Origin: Candidatus Paracaedibacter symbiosus | GTDB taxonomy: Bacteria; Pseudomonadota; Alphaproteobacteria; Paracaedibacterales; Paracaedibacteraceae | Reading direction: 5' to 3' | Length of the DNA stretch: 64,000 nucleotides | Assembly: GCF_000757605.1 (NCBI RefSeq) | Contig: NZ_JQAK01000001.1 | Coordinates: 1,328,627 to 1,392,626, forward strand | Shown: in pieces, positions 56,408 to 64,000 of the stretch | Layout of the letters: each line of letters begins with the position of its first letter | Numbering within the stretch: position 1 is the stretch's first letter | Program-made: the position numbers and the translations under genes | The notes under the pieces: generated by a model | What the model was told of the DNA's origin: nothing | The model's input: only the letters and a program-made list of their open reading frames with translations | The model's database searches: none

Positions 56408-56482
56408 AAAACACCAGGGGTGCTGCCTTGCAGCTGAGAAATACCCTTATAACCTGATCTGGCTCATACCAGCGGAGGAAGA
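56408..56482 (+). promoter_or_regulatory. Thiamine pyrophosphate (TPP) riboswitch
   Basis: The conserved core is complete: CAGGGGTGCTGCC, then GCTGAGAAATACCCTTAT, then AACCTGATCTGG, and finally ATACCAGCGGAGGAA. The 3' arm contains GGAGGAAG, which is also the ribosome site for the ATG at 56487. With TPP bound the arm is closed, so translation of the transporter should fall (translational control, by analogy to known thi-box leaders). Confidence 0.96.
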
Positions 56483-56486
56483 GTGA

Positions 56487-57737
56487 ATGAACACAATTAT
56501 TAAAAAACGCCAATTCGTTAGCTATTTCAGGCTTCCCACAACTAAAGGTTTTTGGCTGCCTCTCTTGGGCACAATTGTTGAGTATTATGATTACACCCTG
56601 TATGGATTTACAGCTGCTCTCATTAGTCAACTTTATTTCCCGGCAGATGATTCCAGTGGATCCCTTCTTAAAACCTATATTGTTTTTGCCTTAGGATCTT
56701 TTGCCAAACCTATTGGTTCTCTCATTTTTGGATGGATTGGAGATAGATTCGGCCGCAAAATTGCGTTGAAATGGACAATGCTGGGAATTGTTATCCCAAC
56801 CATCTTGATTGGGATCTTGCCAACCTATCAAGACTGGGGGGTGACTGCCACAGTAATTTTGATCGGTTGTCGGTTGTTCCAGGGAATCTTTTTATCGGGC
56901 GAAACCGATGGCATTCGAATCATGCTCTATGAGACTTTTCTGAAAGATCGGCCGACTTTAATTAATTGCTTAGTAGGCCTCGCATCCTATTTCGGGGTCT
57001 TTTTGGCTTCTTATGCCGTCTCACTTACCCCGCAATTGGCGACAGCAAATGCGTGGCGTATTCCATTCTTAATTGGGGGCGTTTTGGGGATAATAGTCTT
57101 TATTATGCGCCATTTTTTGATTGAGTCCGCTGATTACCTTATCTATCAAACTCAACCCTTAAAAGAACGTCAATCACAAGTTTTTTCCAAAAAAGCTTTC
57201 ATGGGGACGATTTTGTTGTGTGGTGGTGTCGGCGGATTAAATCAAATTTTTTTTGTGTATTTGGGGTCTTTTTTAAGTAACGTCTTGCCACTTTTCCCAA
57301 GTACCCAGATGCAGAAATTTACGCCCCAATTGCTGCTGGTTCATATGGGGGCGCAAGTTGCTGCGGCCTGGCTTGCCGATCATTGGTGTCCTAAAAAAGT
57401 CATCTTGCTAGGGCTTGCTATCACAACGCCACTCATCCTGGCTCTGGGGGTTCAACTATTTTACCACCAGGTGAATTTGTGGTTATGGCTGCTATTGACA
57501 ACCTCTCTCGCCCTTGTGTTTATTCCGGGGTTTACTCTTATTTTATCGCGCAGTGGGGTAGGGGCTCGTTACCGATTTGTGAGTCTTGGTCATTCATTGG
57601 GCTCAGTTCTTTTCTCCGGCTGTGCGCCCGCAATTAGCCTTTTCTTGTGGCAACAAACTGGGGCTAGCTTTGCGCCTATGGTGCATGCCTTGGTTTTATG
57701 TGCGTGTATCAGAATTGGGGTTAAGCTCTTAGAGTGA
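56487..57737 (+). CDS. MFS transporter under a TPP riboswitch, probable thiamine or precursor importer
   Basis: 416 aa with about 12 hydrophobic helices. The N-terminal half has FKP-type motif GSLIFGWIGDRFGRK (major facilitator motif A) and the MHS-like EYYDYTLYG in helix 1. Its start codon lies 5 bases after the riboswitch, so it is expressed when TPP is low. Since no thi biosynthesis gene is nearby, import of thiamine or a thiamine phosphate/precursor is the likely job. The substrate is inferred from regulation, not from sequence. Confidence 0.85.
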   Translation: MNTIIKKRQFVSYFRLPTTKGFWLPLLGTIVEYYDYTLYGFTAALISQLYFPADDSSGSLLKTYIVFALGSFAKPIGSLIFGWIGDRFGRKIALKWTMLGIVIPTILIGILPTYQDWGVTATVILIGCRLFQGIFLSGETDGIRIMLYETFLKDRPTLINCLVGLASYFGVFLASYAVSLTPQLATANAWRIPFLIGGVLGIIVFIMRHFLIESADYLIYQTQPLKERQSQVFSKKAFMGTILLCGGVGGLNQIFFVYLGSFLSNVLPLFPSTQMQKFTPQLLLVHMGAQVAAAWLADHWCPKKVILLGLAITTPLILALGVQLFYHQVNLWLWLLLTTSLALVFIPGFTLILSRSGVGARYRFVSLGHSLGSVLFSGCAPAISLFLWQQTGASFAPMVHALVLCACIRIGVKLLE

Positions 57738-58764
57738 ATTCAGAATCATAAGATAACCGCATAACAGGATTGTTATCAAATCCCTGGCCTTTGCCCCGCG
57801 TAAGCCAGGTAATTTGTCCTAAGCGTGCCACTTTCCCAAGGAGAGTGGGGGGGATTTCCTCTCGCTTGATCGCTGCGTAAAAGGTGAATTTATGGTCAAT
57901 CCCGCCATAAAATTTTGTGAGACTGGCCAAGGCTGCATGACCGTGTTGTCCTGGCAAATGAGTAAGATACTTTTTCCAACTTAACTGTTTCAAAAAGATG
58001 CGGATCCCCGCTGCCTGGTCCCAGGATCGTTTGCCAAGGATGACGCTTTTACCAAGAACGTTATACTGTCCCTTCTGTGTCCCCATCAGACTTAAGTCCT
58101 CAAGTGCACCTTGGCGCCAATGTCCTTGAAGTTCTTGTATATGGATTTCAGTTTGGAAATAACTTTTGAGCAGTTGTTGCAAACCTGCTGTTGATTTGGT
58201 TCGCTGCCAGAAAAGCGGGGCAAATGTAAGAAGGGAACGATCCGGCACGCGTAATTTGTGGCGAAGATAGTGGCTATTGAGCCCCAGCAAGTCTAAAAAT
58301 GTTTTGCCAGCAACCGTTGATTCTGGCGGGATTTGTTCCATCCCGAGCACGACTTTCTTACGAACACGGTGCCAAAATGAAGCCAGCCGATGGTTGAAAA
58401 TATCTAAGAAATCACGGCTAGAAGTATCTTTGTGACGAACACGATCAATCACCAAGTCGGTATAGGGTGTTGGTAACGGTCCTTGAATACCAGCAAGACC
58501 TAAAAAGTTAACAGTGAGGATAGGACGGTGGTCGCCTCCTAAGGGTGCTGTGACGCTATAGATATCACTTGACGACACTGCTAGCGTCAGCCGTGATTTA
58601 ACTTGTAAGGCTTCTTTAAGGGGGTCATCTCCCTCACCAAAAGAAATTGAATTCTGATTCAAACCTTCCAGAATACGGATGGCTTGGGAAAACTCAAACT
58701 CATAGGTTTCTTGGTAAAGATCTGATTCTAAAGAATAATCTGATCGCCGCGCAACGGTTGCCAT
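57721..58764 (-). CDS. tssG: Type VI secretion baseplate protein TssG
   Basis: 347 aa from ATG 58764. TssG family features: EFEFSQAIRILEG start, VNFLGLAGIQGPLPTPYTDL, FLDIFNHRLASFWHR and LRVPDRSLLTFAPLFWQR. TssG with TssF, TssE and TssK forms the T6SS baseplate wedge. It overlaps tssF by 37 bases and its 3' end overlaps the MFS gene convergently by 17 bases. No other tss gene is in the window. Confidence 0.92.
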   Translation of the reverse strand: MATVARRSDYSLESDLYQETYEFEFSQAIRILEGLNQNSISFGEGDDPLKEALQVKSRLTLAVSSSDIYSVTAPLGGDHRPILTVNFLGLAGIQGPLPTPYTDLVIDRVRHKDTSSRDFLDIFNHRLASFWHRVRKKVVLGMEQIPPESTVAGKTFLDLLGLNSHYLRHKLRVPDRSLLTFAPLFWQRTKSTAGLQQLLKSYFQTEIHIQELQGHWRQGALEDLSLMGTQKGQYNVLGKSVILGKRSWDQAAGIRIFLKQLSWKKYLTHLPGQHGHAALASLTKFYGGIDHKFTFYAAIKREEIPPTLLGKVARLGQITWLTRGKGQGFDNNPVMRLSYDSEFTLRA

Positions 58765-60542
58765 TTCATCCACTCCCCATTACGTTGAATACTATTAAGC
58801 TGCAGTTCAATAAATGAATTCATTGAGACTTGGAGCGTAAAAAAGTGCCGAAGCACGGAGACCAACAAGAAAACACTGACACCCGTATAAGAACGCTCAT
58901 TCACAGTCATTGTGATATGCAAGCCATTCACAAATCCTCGCCAGGCTTCCTCTCCCATCCGTCGGGTGGTGTGACGAGTGACAATGTCCTGAATGCTATC
59001 AATTTCAGCATGGTCATAATTTTGTGTCGTTCGCGAGTAAAGCCTCAACGTCTCCTTTAAAGCATTGACAGAAGCTGATCCCGCAGTGAGCGATAAATGA
59101 TTGACGGAAAGTTGCGAGATGAGTCGCCATAAAGTCTCCCCATCTTCGGGTGAATAAATCTGGCTTGTTGGTTTATTGAGACAAACAATCTGGCTGACGG
59201 GCGCCCTGTCTTCCAGTTGTAACACCCCACCAGAGGGTATTTGTTCGGCTAAGAATCTGTTGGTGCACAAAGTATGAGCAAAGATAGTATTTTGTGGCGG
59301 TAGCTTAGGATTAAAATCTAAGTCAACAAAAGACAACACAACATCAGTGCCTGGCACCTCGCGCTTTTCAGAGCTTACCCGACGGGATAACCAATAGGTT
59401 GATGCGTTTTTGAATTGCTCATTGTGACTAAAGGAAAAATAGGGTGTAAAGACAACGGTTGTCGGATTCTCATCAATAGTTGAGGCAACGCGTTGGATTG
59501 AATAAATTTCCGTTGTGCGTTCACGCCGTTGGTCGGGGACCAGGCGGTATTCAAAATGACGATGATCCAGACGTAAAGGATCTGTGATTTTATTAAATAA
59601 ATTGACAATCGGGGTGCAACCCAATTTGAAATAGCTTGGTTTAAGATCCATCTTGCCGATGATGTCGTGGTTATCGATCCCAATCAATAAATCAGCCGTC
59701 TCACCACCTGCTTTTAGATCCAGATTATTAATATCAAAAAATAAAAATTTCTCAGGAAAATGGAAATATTCATGGAGGAGCTGATAAGAGGGGTGAGAAT
59801 GGTCGGGGGAGGGCAGAATGGACTCATTCACGTTAAAACCGACTTGAGCCAACGATTGATTTGGCAAAATACTCGCTATATGGCCATCCACACTTTGCAA
59901 AATCTGGTGCTGCGTTTGGGCAAATAAACATTCATAGATCGTAAAGGCCAAAGCGCTGTCACAAGAAATATGAAACCTCAGACTTTTTAAATCAAGGTCA
60001 GAAAAATTAAGCCCTTGGGATTTGAGTTTCAGTCGCAAATACCATTTTTTTGCCTTGGTACCGTGACGGATAGCGTATTCATCAGCATGGACAAAATCCA
60101 CATTCACCACTTCAATTGGCCATAAAGTCACGGCGTAGGAAGTGCGAAAACGACAAGCAACCCCTTCTTCTGCATAGGAAAAAACGGGTGTATGTCGAGC
60201 AATGTCAAATCCGCTCGTGAGTTTACCTTTGGTGGGGTCTACAACAAACTGTGCTACAGACATTGAGGGGATTGGATTGATCAGATGCGGGTAAAGCACC
60301 CCAAGCAAGGCGGCTGCAATTTGGGGGAGCCGATCGTCAATTTCTTGACTGAGTTGAGCCGTTAAAAACGCAAACGATTCCAATAATCGCTCTACATGTG
60401 GATCGGGTGACTCATTGTGCGACAACTGTAAGCGTCTGGCAATTTTGGGGTGTTGGGCAGCAAATAACTGACCAGCATTCCGTAAATAGGAAAGTTCCCG
60501 ATGATAATAAGTCAAAAATTTTTCGGAAACAGGTGTTTTCAC
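58728..60542 (-). CDS. tssF: Type VI secretion baseplate protein TssF
   Basis: 604 aa with the family start FLTYYHRELSYLRNAG and FAAQHPKIARRL, then VERLLESFAFLTAQLSQEIDD, in parts, and ALLGVLYPHLINPIPSM. The usual TssF length is about 580-620 aa. It forms two copies per baseplate wedge with one TssG. It is the first gene of the pair, and 60543-60742 upstream shows no further tss gene. Confidence 0.93.
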   Translation of the reverse strand: MKTPVSEKFLTYYHRELSYLRNAGQLFAAQHPKIARRLQLSHNESPDPHVERLLESFAFLTAQLSQEIDDRLPQIAAALLGVLYPHLINPIPSMSVAQFVVDPTKGKLTSGFDIARHTPVFSYAEEGVACRFRTSYAVTLWPIEVVNVDFVHADEYAIRHGTKAKKWYLRLKLKSQGLNFSDLDLKSLRFHISCDSALAFTIYECLFAQTQHQILQSVDGHIASILPNQSLAQVGFNVNESILPSPDHSHPSYQLLHEYFHFPEKFLFFDINNLDLKAGGETADLLIGIDNHDIIGKMDLKPSYFKLGCTPIVNLFNKITDPLRLDHRHFEYRLVPDQRRERTTEIYSIQRVASTIDENPTTVVFTPYFSFSHNEQFKNASTYWLSRRVSSEKREVPGTDVVLSFVDLDFNPKLPPQNTIFAHTLCTNRFLAEQIPSGGVLQLEDRAPVSQIVCLNKPTSQIYSPEDGETLWRLISQLSVNHLSLTAGSASVNALKETLRLYSRTTQNYDHAEIDSIQDIVTRHTTRRMGEEAWRGFVNGLHITMTVNERSYTGVSVFLLVSVLRHFFTLQVSMNSFIELQLNSIQRNGEWMKWQPLRGDQIIL

Positions 60543-60742
60543 AAAAATGCCTCAGTTACTTAAACTATAACGCAGTGTGTAAGATGACAGCTTAGGAGAG
60601 CTTTCTTTGTTTTTTACAATTTACACAGGGCGTACTATAGTAAAATTATACATAATTTAATTAGGTTTAGAAAATAGTCTTTCTCTAAAAACCAAATATT
60701 CTCATAATGAGGGTAAAATTAACATATCTATTGGAGATAAAC

Positions 60743-61324
60743 ATGATTGACGATAAAGCTCTTGATATTCTTTTCCGTGAAGCGAGGACCCATTCTGCTT
60801 GGCTGCCAAAACCAGTGGCGCCTGAAATTTTAAAACAAGTTTATGATTTGGCCAAGATGGCACCCACAAGTGCTAATTGCTCGCCCATGCGGGTTGTTTT
60901 TGTTCAGTCTCAAGAAGCCAAAGAAAAATTAAAACCCTGTTTGGCAGAAGGGAACATTGACAAAACGATGACAGCCCCGGTCACTGCTCTGATTGCTTCA
61001 GATTATGAGTTTTATAATCAACTCCCAAAGCTTTTCCCCCATGCAGATGCTAAATCTTGGTTTGTTGGCAATGACGACCTTATCAACATCTCAGCGTTTC
61101 GTAACGGCACTTTGCAAGGGGCATACTTGATGTTGGCTGCCCGCGCTTGCGGTCTTGATTGTGGTCCAATGTCAGGTTTTGATAGTCAAAAATTGGATGA
61201 AGCATTCTTTACAGGGACATCCTTTAAGTCCAACTTCATTTGTAACCTTGGCTACGGTGATGCCAGCGCACTATTCCCCCGTAGCCCTCGCTTTGATTTT
61301 GAGGAGGCTTGTAAAATCGTCTAA
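60743..61324 (+). CDS. RutE-like malonic semialdehyde reductase/nitroreductase
   Basis: 193 aa from ATG 60743 (GGAG 8 nt upstream). Nitroreductase-fold signatures of the HadB/RutE branch are [57 protein letters not shown] and NLGYGD. In the rut pathway RutE reduces malonic semialdehyde. No other rut gene is here, so it may be a general flavin reductase. Confidence 0.88.
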   Translation: MIDDKALDILFREARTHSAWLPKPVAPEILKQVYDLAKMAPTSANCSPMRVVFVQSQEAKEKLKPCLAEGNIDKTMTAPVTALIASDYEFYNQLPKLFPHADAKSWFVGNDDLINISAFRNGTLQGAYLMLAARACGLDCGPMSGFDSQKLDEAFFTGTSFKSNFICNLGYGDASALFPRSPRFDFEEACKIV

Positions 61325-61349
61325 AATGGTAATTTGGATATCCTTATGA

Positions 61350-61430
61350 GGAGCCGGAGGTCTCGTGGTGATCTTCTTGTTATATTGTCGGGGAGATTGT
61401 CACGTTACCTCATTCTTCGAAACGCCGTTC
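61350..61430. repeat. Degenerate palindromic repeat between rutE-like and heparinase-like genes
   Basis: GTGGTGATCT and AGATTGTCAC face each other across a short spacer, with GAGGAGCCGGAGGTCTC before them. It resembles the GTGGCAATCT/AGATTGCCAC core of the 3918-3998 family. Confidence 0.4.
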
Positions 61431-61460
61431 TGCCATAGGAACAGGAGAAAGTGAAAACTC

Positions 61461-63041
61461 CTACTCCATCTGGGAAAATACCCAGCGAATGGTCATCTGA
61501 TCGTTGCCTTGCACCTGGCCGAGCAGCATCAGTATCGAACTCTCTGATTCATCAGTCAGCTGTTCCAATTGTAAATCCGAATGACCTGAGGCAATCAGCA
61601 ACCAGCGTGGTCCATGGGGCGATTGGACCATAATACGTTTGGTATTGATTCGGTGAAGGGTCAGGCTTGGATGGAAGACAAATCGTAAGGCGATAAGACA
61701 GGCTTGCGAGGTCCGAATGGATGTCTCGCCTCTAAAATCAAAGCTATCATTATTGAGAAACAAAGTTTGTTCAAAGCCAAAGTATTCATTTTTATGCAAA
61801 TGCTGATAGCTGCCTTCAAAGACAATGCCTTGGGAGTGATGCGTTTGATGAGTGGAAATCTGCTGTCCCGGATCGGCAATCGCTGATAAAATTTCCCCTG
61901 AAAATGTTTGTGCCACACAGTCACCATAGGTGATAATGCGTTGTTTTGTTGAGCTCCACTCAAAATTAAACAGCCCCATACCAGGCTCCAACCCTTCTCC
62001 AGGCGTTTTGCAAAGGGAGGGCAGCGTGTTAATCAAAATCATCCCGGATTTGCTGGTACAACGTTCATAACCTGTATGGTCGGCCCGAATGGGAGGGCGA
62101 CCGCGGACATCGGCAAGGGATAAAACCATATCGATGAGATTAGAGTTGCCCGAATGATAGGGGCCAAAACAGGCTAAATGTCCATCGCTATGGCGAAACA
62201 GGCGAACAAGGGGGGCCATTTTGCTAATGATTTGTTGCAAGCTTTCAGGGATGGGTTGTTGAATTTGACGCAAGAGCGACCGCAAATCTATCAACAATCG
62301 TAATACCATTAATTGTAAGTAAGGAGAGCGGCTATAATGCCCGCCGTCAGGTAATATTTGCTGCTGGATGAGATTTTCCAACTTTTGAATTAATTTTGGC
62401 AGGCGCTGCGTCTCATGATTTAAAGAGGCCAACGCCATCATTAGTCCATGTAAGGCAAAGAGCTTATGGGTGGCGGTAGGTGCATATTCCCAGGTGCGGG
62501 CCAGATGACGCGTTTGTCGCATTAGGCTTTTGAAAAATTGACTACGGAATCCCTCGTCAGCGCTGGCGGCAAAAAAGTCGTATAATCCTAACCAGTTACT
62601 TAATCGTAAGCCAATCAATTCAGGGCGCCAGGCAAGGGTTCGCCAATGTTGGTTGCGTTCAATCCAATGCAAAATCAGTTGTCGCGCCATTCTTCTAGAC
62701 GAATTGTCACCAATCGCCCGCAAATCACGTAAATAATCAAAACTATGGAGATCAGAAAGTGCCTCACCTGATAACCCATGGGGATACCATAATTGTTGAA
62801 TTGTGGTGACTTCTTGGCCGAGAATGAAAGTCCCTTCTAAAATTTTACGTCCCAGATGTGTTTGTCCTGGCCAAGGGTCTGTTGGAATTGTTGTGAGACG
62901 TTGAGGGGCTTTACCCATTAAAGCCAAATGATAGAGCGGTGTTTTTTGGGTAACAAAGCGCAAGCGTCTGTTTAAATTCTGAAATAAGGAGCTAGGTTCT
63001 GGATAGATTTTCCAGCGCTTTAAGTGCAAAAAAGAACTCAT
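61461..63041 (-). CDS. Heparinase II/III-family protein
   Basis: 526 aa: N-terminal helical (alpha/alpha toroid-like) half with LLHWIERNQHWRTLAWRPE-like pattern, here IERNQHWRTLAWRPE, and a C-terminal strand-rich lyase half (FNFEWSSTKQ, YGDCVAQTFSG). In many alphaproteobacteria this gene follows rpe and precedes purH; here it overlaps rpe by 4 bases, and purH is not seen downstream. The polysaccharide substrate is unknown. Confidence 0.85.
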   Translation of the reverse strand: MSSFLHLKRWKIYPEPSSLFQNLNRRLRFVTQKTPLYHLALMGKAPQRLTTIPTDPWPGQTHLGRKILEGTFILGQEVTTIQQLWYPHGLSGEALSDLHSFDYLRDLRAIGDNSSRRMARQLILHWIERNQHWRTLAWRPELIGLRLSNWLGLYDFFAASADEGFRSQFFKSLMRQTRHLARTWEYAPTATHKLFALHGLMMALASLNHETQRLPKLIQKLENLIQQQILPDGGHYSRSPYLQLMVLRLLIDLRSLLRQIQQPIPESLQQIISKMAPLVRLFRHSDGHLACFGPYHSGNSNLIDMVLSLADVRGRPPIRADHTGYERCTSKSGMILINTLPSLCKTPGEGLEPGMGLFNFEWSSTKQRIITYGDCVAQTFSGEILSAIADPGQQISTHQTHHSQGIVFEGSYQHLHKNEYFGFEQTLFLNNDSFDFRGETSIRTSQACLIALRFVFHPSLTLHRINTKRIMVQSPHGPRWLLIASGHSDLQLEQLTDESESSILMLLGQVQGNDQMTIRWVFSQME

Positions 63042-63700
63042 AATTCCCCACGAAGTTGACGGATGGTATTTTTATAATTGTTTTTTCCCTTAGCAAAGAT
63101 AGCTGATCCCGCGACAAGGACGTCAACATTTAATTGATGCAAGTTTGGAACTATTTCAGGTGTCACGCCGCCATCTACTTCAATCAAAATAGGGTGGGGC
63201 GCGGTTTTTATTTTTTCTTGGACGGCTTTAATTTTCGGGAGCATTTCTGAAATAAAACGCTGCCCCCCAAATCCGGGATTCACCGTCATTACTAAAATCA
63301 AATCAATCTCTGGTAATAGATAATCTAAAACATCAAGTGATACCCCAGGATTAAGGGCAAGACCGGCTTTGATGCCATGACGGCGAATTTCTTTCAGCGT
63401 CCGATGAATATGAATATCGGAATCAGGATGGACCGTTATAACAGAGGCGCCTGCCTTGGCAAAGGCTTCTATATAGGGAGCAGCCGGCTGAATCATCAGA
63501 TGAATATCCAGGGGGAGTGTTGTTTTTTGTTTTAAGGTGCGCACTAACTCGGGACCAAAACTTAAGTTTGGCACATAGTGGCCATCCATCACATCAACAT
63601 GGATCCAATCCGCTCCAGCATGGGTAATCGCCGTGACTTCAGCCTCTAGATTCAGAATGTCGGCGGCCAGAATTGAGGGAGCAATGAGTGGATGGGCCAT
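63038..63700 (-). CDS. rpe: Ribulose-phosphate 3-epimerase
   Basis: 220-aa TIM-barrel enzyme of the pentose phosphate pathway that interconverts ribulose-5-P and xylulose-5-P. SILAADILNLEAEV, the metal-site VDVMDGHYVPNLSFGP, LDIHLMI, VMTVNPGFGGQRFI and EVDGGV mark the active site. Confidence 0.97.
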   Translation of the reverse strand: MAHPLIAPSILAADILNLEAEVTAITHAGADWIHVDVMDGHYVPNLSFGPELVRTLKQKTTLPLDIHLMIQPAAPYIEAFAKAGASVITVHPDSDIHIHRTLKEIRRHGIKAGLALNPGVSLDVLDYLLPEIDLILVMTVNPGFGGQRFISEMLPKIKAVQEKIKTAPHPILIEVDGGVTPEIVPNLHQLNVDVLVAGSAIFAKGKNNYKNTIRQLRGEL

Positions 63701-63794
63701 GGGTGTACAAACTCTATAAAAAACTTTGCCGTGGTTAATTTCGGCAAGATACGATAAAACTATAGTAGATATACTTTATGGATAGCATAATTCC

Positions 63795-63941
63795 ATGGAT
63801 AAGTTAAGTAATACTCTGCCTGAGGAACCGGTTAAAGAATCGGATGCTGAAGCAACCCAAGAGCCGGCAGCACCTCCTCCTAAAAAAGATCCCACCCGTT
63901 ATGGTGATTGGGAAAAGAATGGCCGCTGTATTGATTTTTAG
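63795..63941 (+). CDS. DUF1674 (SDHAF4-type) small protein
   Basis: 48 aa with a Glu/Pro-rich start and the invariant C-terminus PTRYGDWEKNGRCIDF. This family in alphaproteobacteria and mitochondria (SDHAF4) helps flavinated SdhA join succinate dehydrogenase. It is too short for usual ORF filters. No ribosome site is obvious. Confidence 0.93.
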   Translation: MDKLSNTLPEEPVKESDAEATQEPAAPPPKKDPTRYGDWEKNGRCIDF

Positions 63942-63978
63942 ACTTCAAATGTTTTCACAGACTTTTCATAATGATACG

Positions 63979-64000
63979 AGAAAATGGCTTAGCATTTTCT
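63979..64000 (+). terminator. Probable terminator after the DUF1674 gene (cut by window end)
   Basis: AGAAAATG (63979-63986) pairs with CATTTTCT (63993-64000). Any T-run lies beyond the window. Confidence 0.5.

Noticed and set aside
1-64000. CRISPR array, prophage or complete insertion sequence
   Set aside because: No regularly spaced repeats, phage structural genes or transposase frame were found; the only recombinase is XerC-like.

Overview
The gene set is that of an alphaproteobacterium, most plausibly a host-associated member of the Holosporales/Paracaedibacteraceae type (amoeba endosymbionts such as Odyssella or Paracaedibacter). This is an inference from the mix of CckA, a DUF1674 (SDHAF4) protein, a DciA-like protein, an alphaproteobacterial Mla-type operon, cytochrome c maturation, isolated type VI secretion genes, moderate-to-low GC, many secreted proteins of unknown function and several decayed genes. 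No rRNA gene is present to fix the taxon.

Layout. 1-261 is not genomic sequence in its natural place: 1-219 is a second copy of an internal piece of alaS and 220-261 is a perfect 42-base loxP-type linker of the kind used in 454 Titanium paired-end libraries. Genuine sequence starts at about 262 inside a dsbD/scsB-like gene. 1.2-7.6 kb carries alaS, recA and cckA on the minus strand. 7.7-11.9 kb is a tandem duplication of a two-gene secreted cassette: a putative zinc metallopeptidase with an HExxH motif and an M91/NleD-like C-terminal pattern, followed by a small secreted partner. 11.9-16.1 kb holds an uncharacterised ORF, lipB, relics of a YVTN beta-propeller gene and of a helix-turn-helix-like gene, and an MBOAT-SGNH fusion. 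16.4-27.1 kb holds a CcmF-CcmH fusion, an OsmC protein, gyrA, ssb, an Mla-like lipid transport operon and rpmE. 27.3-32.1 kb is a compact minus-strand cluster tsaD-gpsA-EVE-ubiA-phrB. 32.2-38.5 kb is accessory: dciA-like, a LysR regulator, an unknown gene with an Xre regulator, an LRR protein and a PLD-like protein. 38.6-42.7 kb is a potFGHI-type polyamine ABC operon.

From 43 kb on come xerC, an MsbA-like exporter followed by the remains of a DUF374 acyltransferase, nusB with a small exported protein, acnA, a large exported protein with a possible HicA-like tail, ynfA, tRNA-Ser(GGA), a YgjP-type metallopeptidase, rpmJ, a patatin lipoprotein, an interrupted exported protein, a TPP riboswitch in front of an MFS transporter, tssG/tssF, a RutE-like nitroreductase, a heparinase-like gene with rpe, and a DUF1674 gene at the end.

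How the genes fit together. Most genes are housekeeping: translation, recombination, replication, cell-cycle phosphorelay, lipid and envelope upkeep, cytochrome c biogenesis, TCA cycle. The accessory part is rich in exported proteins (two M91-like proteins and their partners, LRR, PLD-like, patatin, 652-aa protein, several unknowns) plus nutrient importers (polyamines, probably thiamine). That fits an intracellular bacterium, but no host or effector function is shown by the sequence. The best candidate for an undescribed system is the duplicated metallopeptidase/partner cassette at 7.7-11.9 kb.
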